Shown piece after piece: positions 42,065-51,209 of a stretch of 64,000 nucleotides of DNA (its first letter is position 1; every line of letters begins with the position of its first letter). Position numbers and translations under genes: made by a program. The stretch covers positions 186,001 to 250,000 of the forward strand of contig NZ_VTRT01000002.1 of assembly GCF_008274585.1 (NCBI RefSeq), in the 5' to 3' direction. The notes under the pieces were generated by a model. The model was not told where the DNA came from and searched no databases. It saw only the letters and a program-made list of their open reading frames with translations. Source of the DNA: Pedobacter sp. BS3. GTDB lineage: Bacteria; Bacteroidota; Bacteroidia; Sphingobacteriales; Sphingobacteriaceae.

Positions 42065-42652
42065 ATGAGGCAAAGAGATGAAAACAAGGCAGAACTAATC
42101 AAAAAAAAAGCCGTAGAAATGATTGTGAAACAAGGTCTTGAGGGCTTTGGTGTCAATAAACTTGCGAAAGAGGTAGGTTTATCTGTTGGTACAATCTATG
42201 TTTATTTCAAGAATAAAGAAGCTATCTTAACTACGTTATGTAATGAGATTAGTGCCAATATATTGGCATCAAGCCTAAAGGGACTCTCAGCTGATATGGA
42301 ATTTGCCGAAGGGATAAAATTGCAATGGAAAAACCGTTATTACTTTTACAAGTTGTATCCGGAACAAGTGGCTTTTATTGAAAAAGTACGGTATTCGGAT
42401 ATATATTTATCCGTTACAGAGAATCTGAACAAGAGATATGGTACGTTATTGGGTGCATTTATAAACAAAGCCGTTCAAGATGGTCAATTGGCAAAAATGC
42501 CTTTTGAAGTATATTGGGCATTAGCATTTGCACCATTATATCAGCTTATTAATTTCGGTATGAATAACACCACTACATCAAGCACATTTCAACTTACAGA
42601 AGCAAAACTTGAGTTTACGCTGAAGCAGGTTCTACAAGGATTGAAACCATGA
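42065..42652 (+). CDS. TetR/AcrR family transcriptional regulator
   Basis: A 195-residue regulator with the N-terminal TetR HTH: KAELIKKKAVEMIVKQGLEGFGVNKLAKEVGLSVGTIYVYFKNKEAIL, including the diagnostic GTIYxYFKNKExL. The C-terminal ligand domain (residues 60-195) is variable and the effector is unknown. The HelD-like gene follows after 17 bases and carries the likely operator over its start region, so this protein probably controls itself and helD in response to a small molecule, perhaps an antibiotic. It is A+T-rich cargo. Confidence 0.88.
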   Translation: MRQRDENKAELIKKKAVEMIVKQGLEGFGVNKLAKEVGLSVGTIYVYFKNKEAILTTLCNEISANILASSLKGLSADMEFAEGIKLQWKNRYYFYKLYPEQVAFIEKVRYSDIYLSVTENLNKRYGTLLGAFINKAVQDGQLAKMPFEVYWALAFAPLYQLINFGMNNTTTSSTFQLTEAKLEFTLKQVLQGLKP

Positions 42653-42666
42653 TTTTTTTTAACCAA

Positions 42667-42688
42667 TAAATGAGCAATCGCTCATTTA
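42667..42688. promoter_or_regulatory. Perfect palindromic operator at the helD start
   Basis: TAAATGAGC (42667-42675) and GCTCATTTA (42680-42688) form a perfect 9-bp inverted repeat around AATC. It covers the first possible ATG of the helicase gene and matches a half-site in the tetR promoter. This geometry is typical of a TetR-family operator. Confidence 0.62.
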
Positions 42689-42702
42689 ATAATAATAACG
42701 AT

Positions 42703-44763
42703 ATGATGAAAATAAACACAGAACAGGACGAACAAAAGCATTTGCAGGAGGTGAAAACGGCCATTTCCGACAAAATAAAAAGCATCCGACATCGCCTTCA
42801 AAAAAGCTCGGATGAAATGGCGGAATACAAAGAATATTTACGGGAAAATAAAGACGAGAAAGCAATATTGCATCAATCAGTCTCTAATACTGCCATCAGT
42901 GGAGAAGCATCCGTGGCATTACTGAAACAGTTAAACCGGCTATACCATAGTCCGTATTTTGGTAGAATTGATTTTCAGCCTATTACCAAAGACAACGAAG
43001 AAATTGTATATATCGGCATCTGCAACTTCATAGACGAAGAAAGCAAGATAAATCTGATGTTCGACTGGCGAGCGCCTATCAGCAGTATGTTTTACGATTT
43101 TGAAAAAGGGAATGCCCTTTATGAAGCACCATCTGGTACGGTAGCGGGCAATATAAACTTGAAACGCCAATATAAAATCCGAAATGGTGAAATGGAATTT
43201 ATGTTGGATACTTCCGCACATATTTATGATGAACTGTTACAAAAAGAGCTTAGCTTAAAGGCTGATGAAAAAATGAAAAGCATCATCGCTACTATCCAGA
43301 AAGACCAGAATGCAATCATCAGAAATGAAAGCTCAAATACGCTCATCATACAAGGTGTCGCAGGTTCGGGAAAAACATCCATAGCGTTGCACCGTGTAGC
43401 TTTTATGCTATATAGGTTTAGGGAGACAATTACATCGGCTAATATTTTAATACTTTCCCCGAATAAAGTTTTTTCTGATTATATATCGAATGTCCTTCCT
43501 GAACTCGGAGAGGAAAACATACCGGAGAAAACAATAGTCGAGCTAATAAATGATTTTTTGGAATATCAGTATGTTGTACAAAGTCTATTTGCTCAGGTTT
43601 CGTTTTTATTGAACACAGAAAATAAATCTTTTGCGGAAAGGGTAAATTTCAAATCATCGGAAGCTTTCGTAAAAAAACTGGACGAATACATTGCTTATTT
43701 AAACAGCAATTATTTCACGGCAAAGGACATTAAAATAGGAAAATATATTATCCCACAGGAGATTGTCGATAAAGAATATAAATCGTTATTCAGACTTTCA
43801 TTGTTAAAGCGTATCAAGGAACTGGAAAATCGGCTTACCCAACATCTTTTTTACAAACACCGTTATGAGGTTTCGTCCAAAGATAAAGCGGAGCTAAAAA
43901 AAGCCATTAATAATATGTCGGGAACCAAAAACATAAAAATCCTTTACAAGAATTTTTATGTCTGGCTTGATAGAAAAGATTTGTTAAAGCCCATTAACAA
44001 TAAAGACATTGAATATTTAGACGCTTTTGGTTTGGCATACTTAAAGATAAACATTGACAGCTACAATGCCGATAGACAGGTAAAACATTTGGTAATTGAC
44101 GAAATGCAGGATTATGCACCTATTCAATTTGCGGTTATAAAAAAATTGTTCAATTGTAAAATAACCTTGCTTGGCGACATAAATCAATCGCTTAATCCGC
44201 AGAGCCAGACAAATTTGCAAAGCCTTCAAAAATCTTTCCCGCAATCGCAATTAATGACATTGAACAAAAGTTACCGCTCCACTTTTGAAATTATCAATTT
44301 TACACAACGGATTGCTTTCAATGAAGACATTATACCAATAGAAAGGCACGGAAAGTCACCTATCGTTTATAATGAAAAAGATATTGCATCTGAAAAAGAG
44401 CAGATAATAGCCTTGGCTACTCAATTTTTAAAAGATAAAACATTCCATTCTTTAGCCATTATTTGTAAAACAGAAAAGGAAGCGGAGGATGTGAAATGTA
44501 CATTGGACGATAAGCAGATAAACGCACAATACCTTTCCTCTGAAAGCACAAGATTTACCGATGGTGTTATTGTAACAAGTGCCCAGCTGGCCAAGGGGCT
44601 TGAATTTGATGTAGTAATTGTACCCTTTGTCAACAATGCAAATTATAAAAATGATATAGACCGAAGTATGCTATATATAGCCTGTACACGAGCGATGCAA
44701 GAGTTAATATTAACACACAGCAACGAAGTTTCTGATTTTATTAAAGAGACAGCTAAAGAATAA
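42703..44763 (+). CDS. HelD-like UvrD/Rep superfamily ATPase (RNA polymerase recycling type)
   Basis: About 686 residues. The frame opens at 42670, but that ATG lies inside the operator palindrome, so the MM pair at 42703/42706 is preferred. A helical N-terminal arm (QKHLQEVKTAISDKIKSIRHRLQ) is followed by MFDWRAPISSMFYDFEKG, typical of HelD. Walker A is IIQGVAGSGKTSIALHRVAFML, then LVIDEMQDYAPIQF (Walker B), LNKSYRST and AKGLEFDVVIVPF. HelD proteins release stalled RNA polymerase, and the HelR branch displaces rifamycin. Control by the adjacent TetR makes inducible protection plausible but unproven. Confidence 0.85.
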   Translation: MMKINTEQDEQKHLQEVKTAISDKIKSIRHRLQKSSDEMAEYKEYLRENKDEKAILHQSVSNTAISGEASVALLKQLNRLYHSPYFGRIDFQPITKDNEEIVYIGICNFIDEESKINLMFDWRAPISSMFYDFEKGNALYEAPSGTVAGNINLKRQYKIRNGEMEFMLDTSAHIYDELLQKELSLKADEKMKSIIATIQKDQNAIIRNESSNTLIIQGVAGSGKTSIALHRVAFMLYRFRETITSANILILSPNKVFSDYISNVLPELGEENIPEKTIVELINDFLEYQYVVQSLFAQVSFLLNTENKSFAERVNFKSSEAFVKKLDEYIAYLNSNYFTAKDIKIGKYIIPQEIVDKEYKSLFRLSLLKRIKELENRLTQHLFYKHRYEVSSKDKAELKKAINNMSGTKNIKILYKNFYVWLDRKDLLKPINNKDIEYLDAFGLAYLKINIDSYNADRQVKHLVIDEMQDYAPIQFAVIKKLFNCKITLLGDINQSLNPQSQTNLQSLQKSFPQSQLMTLNKSYRSTFEIINFTQRIAFNEDIIPIERHGKSPIVYNEKDIASEKEQIIALATQFLKDKTFHSLAIICKTEKEAEDVKCTLDDKQINAQYLSSESTRFTDGVIVTSAQLAKGLEFDVVIVPFVNNANYKNDIDRSMLYIACTRAMQELILTHSNEVSDFIKETAKE

Positions 44764-44819
44764 TTGACGACTACAGCTAACAAACAACACAGGCCACATT
44801 AAGGCTTGAAAACAATCGG

Positions 44820-45647
44820 ATGGATAAATTTTACAATGACACGTTGTATAAACTCGACACTGCAATTAATGAATTGGAGATAGAGGTTGATTGCCCCACA
44901 CAACGTGTGGAGGCAATAATACATTTGATTGTAAACTGTCTATCTGAAATAAGGGAGTACGTCTTAAAACGTGGCTTTAAGAATGTTAACGAGGAAATCC
45001 GCTTTTTCAAACATCAAAAACCAGTAATTTTTTCCAAACTCATATATTACAATTCAATTTATAAAATCGAGACAAAGAAGCCCTATGGGTCAAAACCTAT
45101 AAGAAAATACCTTAACAGGGAATTGAAAAAACTCAAACGGTATTTTGACAACAATCTCGATTTTTATAAATACTACCGCACCAATAACGCTTCGCTTGAT
45201 GAGAAACTTTTTGTACGTGGCAATCATGATATAAAGCTGTGTTTGGACACGGGTTACTTTCAGTCCGACCTCACATTTTCCACTTCCCATGATTACAAGG
45301 TCGCCAAGATAATAGCCAATGACTTGATACAGGTCTATATCGAAGACCAATTGTACAATAAAGACCAAGAGGGTAAGCCTAAAGCCTCTAAAAAACTCAA
45401 CTGGACGGGTAGTAAGGTGGCAATAATAGAATTGATTTATTCCCTGCACTATCAAGGTGTCTTTGAAAATGGAAATGCTGATATAAGGTTAATAGCGAAG
45501 TATTTTGAAGATGCGTTTAACGTCAATTTGGGCAACTTCTACCAAACGTATTTGGAATTGCGAAATAGGAAGATGAACCAAACAAAATTCCTTGACACAC
45601 TTCGGGAAACGCTTATCAAGAAAATGGATGAGCAGGACGGAATATAA
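44820..45647 (+). CDS. rteC: RteC-domain protein (first copy)
   Basis: A 275-residue protein matching the RteC family: EIREYVLKRGFKNVNEEIRFFKHQKPVIFSKLIYYNSIYKIETKKP, then DFYKYYRTNNASLDEKLFVRG, TSHDYKVAKIIANDLIQVYIE and the C-terminal winged-helix-like LNWTGSKVAIIELIYSLHYQGVFENGNADIRLIAKYFEDAFNVNLGNFYQTYLELRNRK. In CTnDOT, RteC activates excision genes after RteA/RteB signalling. Here no RteA/RteB pair is present. A second divergent RteC lies at 50089-50937. Confidence 0.88.
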   Translation: MDKFYNDTLYKLDTAINELEIEVDCPTQRVEAIIHLIVNCLSEIREYVLKRGFKNVNEEIRFFKHQKPVIFSKLIYYNSIYKIETKKPYGSKPIRKYLNRELKKLKRYFDNNLDFYKYYRTNNASLDEKLFVRGNHDIKLCLDTGYFQSDLTFSTSHDYKVAKIIANDLIQVYIEDQLYNKDQEGKPKASKKLNWTGSKVAIIELIYSLHYQGVFENGNADIRLIAKYFEDAFNVNLGNFYQTYLELRNRKMNQTKFLDTLRETLIKKMDEQDGI

Positions 45648-45662
45648 GATTTGGGCGTGCCA

Positions 45663-45758
45663 CCGTCTGCATTTTGCCACCATGCCAGGCTATCGAAAAA
45701 ATGCAGACGGGTCGGGCTATCCGTTATATCTTTTGTGGATCTGAAAGGACCACAAAAG
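45663..45758. repeat. Two inverted repeats between convergent rteC and topB
   Basis: CCGTCTGCATTTT (45663-45675) pairs perfectly with AAAATGCAGACGG (45698-45710), 13 bp. CTTTTGTGG (45730-45738) pairs with CCACAAAAG (45750-45758). They occupy the gap between convergent genes, so bidirectional termination is possible, but no clear T-tracts follow and the first is unusually long for a terminator. Confidence 0.6.
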
Positions 45759-45807
45759 GATGTCGCTTCTATCCCTCACGCTGTATGCCGTTCAGAAACA
45801 TTGGCTT

Positions 45808-47892
45808 TTATTTCATTTTGGGTTTCCGCTTTTCAAATTCAAAAGAGACTGTGCCTTTATCGTCCATGACAATATAGGCATCAAATTTATTGCCCGACTT
45901 ACTTTTCATGCCTTTGATAAGATTGGTCTTACCTTTGGTCACGAGGTTTTCTATATCGGCAAGGCTTAACGGCACTCCACACACGGTACGGAATTGAAGC
46001 CAACCGCACCCCTCATCGGGGCATTTTACAACCTTATTCCATATCAATAGCTGATGGCTCTTGCATTTGGGGCAGGTTAGTTCGGGTTGCTTTTCTTTGG
46101 CAATGGTCATATCCAAAATTTCCCGTGTAATGGAAGTGGTGTAGGCTTCCATATCTCGGTGAAAAGCATCTGCATCTGCCTCGTTGTTCTCGATTTTCTG
46201 CAACGCCATTTCCCATTCGGCTGTCATGGCTACATCGGCAATCTTTTTGTCCTTTACAGCCCTGTAAACCTGCAATCCCTTATCGGTAGGGATTAGCGAT
46301 TTCTTTTCTCGCCGTATATAATCCCTCTTAAAAAGCGTTTCTATAATGGAGGCTCTTGTGGCAGGTGTACCGATACCGATGTCTTTTAAGGCTTTCCGTT
46401 CGTCCTCGTTGTCCACTTCCTTTCCGGCATTTTCCATTGCGGACAACAGACCTGCCTCTGTGTAAAGCACGGGTGGTTTGGTTTTCTTTTCCAGTACGGA
46501 AGCCTCTTTGATTTTCAGCTCATCACCGACCTTTAATTCCGGCAGTTCCTGCACAGGCTCACTGTCCTCATCTGTAAATTTTTCTTTGATGCCACGCCAT
46601 CCGGCTTCGATAATTTTATGCCCTTTCAACGTAAAATCGTAATGCAAAGCCTGCAATCCGATGTCGGTTATTTCTTTGGTACAAGCAAGTGAAAGGGCTT
46701 CCAGTAATCGGTGCGCAATCATATCGTATATAACGTTTTCATGTGCGGACAATTCGGACGGGATTTTTTCGGTAATCAGCAGACCGTGGTGGTCGGTTAC
46801 TTTTACATCGTTCACGATGCGTTTATTGAAACGACCCCATTTCACTTTTCCGACCGCTTTTTTACATGAAGCCTTTGCTTCCAAATTCCTGACCAGTGCA
46901 GGAATTTCCGACCACATATCTTCGGGGATGTATTTGCTCCCTGTACGTGGATAGGTGATAAATTTCTTTTCGTAGAGGCTTTGGGCAATGTTCAATGTTT
47001 CCTCTGCGGTATAGGATGCTCTTTTATTAGCTTCTTTCTGCAAACCCGTTAGGTCGAACAGCAAAGGCGGTTGCTCCGTAACCGTTTTGCTTTCGACTGC
47101 CGTAATGGTAGCTGTTCCGTTTCGCTGAATGGATTTCAGCGTGTCGTCAGCGAGTTTCCTCTCATCCCATTTGGTCTTGGAAAGGCTCTTAAAGTCCACA
47201 AATTCTTTGCGGTGTTCCAACTGGATTTGGAAATATTTTTTGATGGCAAAATCTCTGTTTTCCAAATACCGCTTGCAGACAAGGGCAAGCGTTGGTGTTT
47301 GTACACGTCCGAGCGAGTACACGCCACGACCTACCGAAATGCTCAACGCCTGCGAGCCATTGATACCCACAAGCCAGTCGGCTCTACTTCGCCCTTGTCC
47401 GGCTCTGTACAGCCCGTCAAAATCGCTTCCGGCTTTTAGGCTGTCAAAGCCCTGTTTAATCGCCTTTTCAGTTAGCGAGCTTATCCATAGACGTTCAAAG
47501 GGTTTACGGCATTTTAGGTACTCGTAAATGTACCTAAAGATGAGTTCGCCCTCACGTCCGGCATCGGTGGCCACGATAATACTTTCGCATCTACCGATGA
47601 CCTGTTCGATGGTTTTCAACTGTTTCAATGCTCCGCTATCGGCAACATAGCTTTTGTCCTTTTTTATCTTTCGTACCGTCAGTAAAAAAGGGGCGGGCAA
47701 TATGGGCAGGGCTTCACGTTGGAAGCCCGATACCCCGTAATCTTCGGGCATAGCCAGTCCGACCAAATGACCTAATGCCCACGTAACTTCATAGCCGTTT
47801 CCCGTTAGGTAGCCATCCCGTTTTTCGGTCGCTCCCAACAGGGTAGCTATTTCCCTTGCCACACTTGGCTTTTCTGCAATGATTGCTTTCAT
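45808..47892 (-). CDS. topB: DNA topoisomerase III (ICE-encoded)
   Basis: A 694-residue type IA topoisomerase of the TopB group: MKAIIAEKPSVAREIATLLGA, IIVATDAGREGELIFRYIYEY (Toprim), SVGRGVYSLGRVQTPTLALV and the active-site KKFITYPRTGSKYIPEDM. A single zinc-ribbon-like C-terminal module has CPKCKSHQLLIWNKVVKCPDEGCGW. Related genes (exc) are found beside the excision genes of CTnDOT, where the enzyme decatenates DNA. It is separate from the chromosomal topA. The gene is followed by the convergent inverted repeats. Confidence 0.93.
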   Translation of the reverse strand: MKAIIAEKPSVAREIATLLGATEKRDGYLTGNGYEVTWALGHLVGLAMPEDYGVSGFQREALPILPAPFLLTVRKIKKDKSYVADSGALKQLKTIEQVIGRCESIIVATDAGREGELIFRYIYEYLKCRKPFERLWISSLTEKAIKQGFDSLKAGSDFDGLYRAGQGRSRADWLVGINGSQALSISVGRGVYSLGRVQTPTLALVCKRYLENRDFAIKKYFQIQLEHRKEFVDFKSLSKTKWDERKLADDTLKSIQRNGTATITAVESKTVTEQPPLLFDLTGLQKEANKRASYTAEETLNIAQSLYEKKFITYPRTGSKYIPEDMWSEIPALVRNLEAKASCKKAVGKVKWGRFNKRIVNDVKVTDHHGLLITEKIPSELSAHENVIYDMIAHRLLEALSLACTKEITDIGLQALHYDFTLKGHKIIEAGWRGIKEKFTDEDSEPVQELPELKVGDELKIKEASVLEKKTKPPVLYTEAGLLSAMENAGKEVDNEDERKALKDIGIGTPATRASIIETLFKRDYIRREKKSLIPTDKGLQVYRAVKDKKIADVAMTAEWEMALQKIENNEADADAFHRDMEAYTTSITREILDMTIAKEKQPELTCPKCKSHQLLIWNKVVKCPDEGCGWLQFRTVCGVPLSLADIENLVTKGKTNLIKGMKSKSGNKFDAYIVMDDKGTVSFEFEKRKPKMK

Positions 47893-47986
47893 GATGCTAA
47901 TGGATTAAGTGTTGGACATTTCTCTTTGAGAAACCCCTCGGTCTCTTTTGAGAGGGGATTTCCAAAGAAAAATGTTTTTTATAGTG

Positions 47987-49429
47987 TTATCTTCTTACCC
48001 CTTTGGATTTAGCCGGAGCGTTGGGGTTGTTCTGCCGTTGCTGTTGGGCTGTGTTTTTCGGCTTTTGTTGCTCCGGTTTCAAAGGCTCTCTGATGTTCTT
48101 TGTCGCCTCGTTGGTCTTTCCCTCGGAGTTGACGGCTACCTGTGTTTTGTGTGCTTCGGCAGGCTGTGCCTTGTTTTTCAGCGCATTTGGATTTCTAAAG
48201 CTGAAACCATAACCTCCCGTTTCCTTGTTCAGTGTTACATATCCTTTATAGGGGTTTCCCTGTCCGTCTTTGAAATCCGAAACGTAGAGTGTTTTGCCCT
48301 CCGTGAGTTGTTTGTACTGTTCATCGGTAAACGTCTTGCCACGGTAGTATTTGGGGTCTTTTTCCTGTGTTTGCTTGGGTGCTTTATCACCGAAAAGGAA
48401 CTCTGTATATTTTTTGTCGGCGTTGAACTGCACATGGGCATTTTTGTTCGTACTGTTCTTAAAGTCCAACCCCTCTAAATAAATGGCTTTCCCGACTTTC
48501 AAATCCTGTTTTTGGTCTTCGGTCAGTTTTACGCCCTTAATCTCATCGGGTACTTTTATCCTGTCCTGCCTAAATGCAATGACCTCGTTTGTTAGGTGGT
48601 CGATACTGATAACGGACGGTATCTTTTCGCCCGTTTTGCGGTTGGTCAATTCCACCACACGCCCCATGTTTCCCGTTTTCAGCAGGTTCTCTTTGTCCTC
48701 TTTGGTAAACTCGTGACCAAAGAAAGGCGTATGCAGATTTGGCTCATGGCGGACACCGTACATGACAAGTACGGGTTTTCCGTTTTCGCCGTCTTGGAAA
48801 CCGAGACGTGCCTCCGAACGCATGATGACCGAACCAAAATTGAAACTTGTCGGATAGACTTTATTGGTTTTATAGCCTTTCAATAGTAAATCCAACTGCC
48901 CGTCTTTTTCCAGTCGCTCTTTGTTTATCCCGAATTGTTCTAAGTTTTTCCAGTCCACGTCATCCGCTTTGTAGCGGTTGTCGTCTTTTTGCTGTGCTTC
49001 CTGCGTTTCGGGTGTCGCCTGTGGTGCTTCCACATCCTTTTTGCTTTCCTGTGTTTGTTCCTTTGGCTCTTTGACCTCATGCTTTGCCAAGACGGCTTCG
49101 CCCTCTTTGGTCGGGGTATCGACCTGTTTCTGTATCTGTTTGGCAGTTTCGACCGCTTCATTTGCAGGCACTTTGAAGAATGAAAAATGGGTAGGGTCTT
49201 TTAGCTGTCGCCAAAAGTTAGAGAAGAAATTTGTAAACAAATCTCCGGCTCTGTCCACTCTCATGAATTGGCTTTGGTTTTTCTTGTTGGCATCCACGGT
49301 TTTCAGATTACCGTTTTCGTCAACACCTGTAACGGCTTGGATTTTCTTTTTCTCCTTGTCCATCACCAACAGCACATCCGAAAGCTGTTCGGGATATTGC
49401 TGTGGATTTTCATTTGTCTGTTCACTCAT
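47987..49429 (-). CDS. DUF4099/DUF3945-type ICE protein
   Basis: A 480-residue hydrophilic protein with three parts. Residues 1-85 (LSDVLLVMDKEKKKIQAVTGVDENGNLKTV) are followed by a Glu/Gln/Lys-rich linker. A DUF4099-type domain spans about 155-260 (VDWKNLEQFGINKERLEKDGQLDLLLKGYKTNKVYPTSFNFG). Then come two DUF3945-type repeats, KLTEDQKQDLKVGKAIYLEGL and TFTDEQYKQLTEGKTLYVSDF, and a basic, Gln-rich tail. Such proteins are common in Bacteroidetes conjugative elements, often next to topB, with unknown function. No signal peptide is present. Confidence 0.8.
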   Translation of the reverse strand: MSEQTNENPQQYPEQLSDVLLVMDKEKKKIQAVTGVDENGNLKTVDANKKNQSQFMRVDRAGDLFTNFFSNFWRQLKDPTHFSFFKVPANEAVETAKQIQKQVDTPTKEGEAVLAKHEVKEPKEQTQESKKDVEAPQATPETQEAQQKDDNRYKADDVDWKNLEQFGINKERLEKDGQLDLLLKGYKTNKVYPTSFNFGSVIMRSEARLGFQDGENGKPVLVMYGVRHEPNLHTPFFGHEFTKEDKENLLKTGNMGRVVELTNRKTGEKIPSVISIDHLTNEVIAFRQDRIKVPDEIKGVKLTEDQKQDLKVGKAIYLEGLDFKNSTNKNAHVQFNADKKYTEFLFGDKAPKQTQEKDPKYYRGKTFTDEQYKQLTEGKTLYVSDFKDGQGNPYKGYVTLNKETGGYGFSFRNPNALKNKAQPAEAHKTQVAVNSEGKTNEATKNIREPLKPEQQKPKNTAQQQRQNNPNAPAKSKGVRR

Positions 49430-49489
49430 GATATTGATTATTTAAAGTTTACATTGTCCGAAAGTAATCCCCATGGATACCCCATTTAA

Positions 49490-49825
49490 TTATCCATCCT
49501 TGGACGGCGGTCTTTGTCCGGGATTGTCTTTAGTACGCCTTATAGGTGCATTAAAACTTTCCCTTATGAACTGGTGTACGTCCGATAATTTGTAATACAG
49601 CTTTCCACTAATGGTGTAATACGGCAACTTGCCTGTGGAACGATAGCGTTGCAGGGAACGATGGCTTATTTTGAGCATTTGTAGGATATCCTGATTGTCC
49701 AGTAACTCTTCGCCATCTATACTTTGGCGTTCTCTCTTGATGTTGAGGACGTATTCTTTCATTATGTCGAAGCGTTCCATAATACGTTCCATCCATGCGA
49801 TAAATTCCATTCTGTCGATGTTCAT
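49490..49825 (-). CDS. Excisionase-like helix-turn-helix protein
   Basis: A 111-residue protein. The N-terminal half is helical; residues 45-92 form a MerR/HTH_17-type winged helix: LLDNQDILQMLKISHRSLQRYRSTGKLPYYTISGKLYYKLSDVHQFIRESF. Such proteins serve as recombination directionality factors or regulators in CTnDOT-type elements. It is encoded between the second RteC gene and the DUF4099/DUF3945 gene in the same leftward direction, where the excision genes of CTnDOT relatives lie. Function as Xis for a serine recombinase is not certain. Confidence 0.78.
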   Translation of the reverse strand: MNIDRMEFIAWMERIMERFDIMKEYVLNIKRERQSIDGEELLDNQDILQMLKISHRSLQRYRSTGKLPYYTISGKLYYKLSDVHQFIRESFNAPIRRTKDNPGQRPPSKDG

Positions 49826-50001
49826 AACAATAACTTTTTAATGATTTATACATCACAAAATTGGAGCGATTGGCGGAGGCTGTCGTCCGATGCGTGTCTA
49901 TCAAAAAAGTGCTTTTTTCATTTTTTTACAATTCATGTAAAGTGCTTTTTTTAGGGGATTTCGGCACTTTTGGTCAATGGCTCGGTGTGCCATCCGACCA
50001 A

Positions 50002-50027
50002 TTTGCCGATAGACACATATCGGCAAA
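50002..50027. repeat. Perfect 10-bp inverted repeat between the HTH gene and rteC
   Basis: TTTGCCGATA (50002-50011) and TATCGGCAAA (50018-50027) pair perfectly around GACACA. It lies upstream of the HTH gene in a 263-base gap and could be an RteC or HTH-protein binding site. Nearby GGTCAATGGC/GCCATCCGACC is a weaker repeat. Confidence 0.5.
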
Positions 50028-50031
50028 TGCA

Positions 50032-50064
50032 CAAAAAAAGGACAGCACCGATTGATACTGTCCT
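50032..50064 (-). terminator. Terminator of the second rteC
   Basis: On the reverse strand AGGACAG (50064-50058) and CTGTCCT (50045-50039) form a 7-bp stem followed by seven T residues. It lies 25 bases after the rteC stop, a good intrinsic terminator. Confidence 0.78.
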
Positions 50065-50088
50065 CTTATTGGTAAGAAAAGATGAAAA

Positions 50089-50937
50089 TTACAGGTTGTC
50101 TTCCCTGTCCATATATTCTTCTAAACATTGTTTTAGTTGGTCTAAAAACAATGTCCGAGAGCCTGCACGGGTTTTCATTCGGTGGAAGCTGTTATGTATG
50201 TCGTTCAGCGAAATACGGAAAAGGATTTGGAATACCATGCTTATTTTTCGGATGCCTATTTTCCCGTGCGAAATGGCATCGCAGGCGTATAATGCGTAAA
50301 TCAATTCTATAAGGGCATTTTTTGTCTGTGTCCAAAATAAGTCTTTTGTTTCTTCGTGTTGGAGCAGTACATCGGGATTTTGTTCGGGGCTTAGTTTGGT
50401 CGTCAGGTAATTGTACACTAATTCGTTGGCTATGATTTTCGCCACTTTATAATCAAAGTATGTCGAAAATTTGGTGTCGATTTCAAACACGAAGCTGTTT
50501 AATCCATCATAGCAGTTGATGTTGCCAAGTGTAAAATATTGCTCGTCACGGTCAGTTCTGCCGGAACGGTAGTAGCGGTAAAAATCGGAATTGCAGACAT
50601 GCTCTTGATACTCTTGTTTTAAGTCACGCAGTTGCAAAGCGAAATAGCTTTGATACAGGTTTCCATTACCCACGGGGCAAGCCGTTTCAATGCGGTACAC
50701 CTTATTGTAATAGATAAGTTTTCCGAGGATGTTCGGCTTTACCTGTTTAAAAAATTGGATTTCCTCATCCTTACTGGAAAAGCCGTCTTTTATTACGTCA
50801 TCTTTAACGGTACTTAACAACTCTTGGAGGTACACCGTCATCTTATATGCTTCGTCAATGAAACTGGACGTTTCGGCTGACAGCTTTCTCTCTTGCTTTT
50901 GGATTTCAGCCACAATGTTGTTCAAAGGATGTCTCAT
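50089..50937 (-). CDS. rteC: RteC-domain protein (second copy)
   Basis: A 282-residue RteC family protein, a distant paralogue of the one at 44820: VKDDVIKDGFSSKDEEIQFFKQVKPNILGKLIYYNKVYRIETACP, SDFYRYYRSGRTDRDEQYFTLG, YFDYKVAKIIANELVYNYL and LFWTQTKNALIELIYALYACDAISHGKIGIRKISMVFQILFRISLNDIHNSFHRMKTR. It has its own terminator and lies upstream of the excisionase-like gene, the place of rteC relative to the xis genes in CTnDOT. It probably activates excision. Confidence 0.88.
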   Translation of the reverse strand: MRHPLNNIVAEIQKQERKLSAETSSFIDEAYKMTVYLQELLSTVKDDVIKDGFSSKDEEIQFFKQVKPNILGKLIYYNKVYRIETACPVGNGNLYQSYFALQLRDLKQEYQEHVCNSDFYRYYRSGRTDRDEQYFTLGNINCYDGLNSFVFEIDTKFSTYFDYKVAKIIANELVYNYLTTKLSPEQNPDVLLQHEETKDLFWTQTKNALIELIYALYACDAISHGKIGIRKISMVFQILFRISLNDIHNSFHRMKTRAGSRTLFLDQLKQCLEEYMDREDNL

Positions 50938-51209
50938 AGCTAAGATTTTTTAAAACTGAACACTATCACTATCTATGCACAAATATTGTCCTTAGCAATG
51001 AGTTTCTTTCATGATACAGGTCGAAGTCGGGAAAGATAATTAAGGGTTAAATAAACATCTCAGTTCTTGTTTACGTTTTGACTGCATCATTTTTATGATA
51101 TTTTTCTTTATATTGTCAATGTTTTTTTCAACCGTTTTTACTGATTTCTTTTAATCTGCAAAAGCGTTATCAAAACCGTAGGTAACTTTTTAAAACCAAC
51201 AAATTAAAT

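Noticed and set aside
47948-49445. Several open frames on the + strand opposite the DUF4099/DUF3945 gene
   Set aside because: They are antisense shadows of a Gln/Lys/Glu-rich coding region and have Phe/Leu/Ser-rich products without domains.
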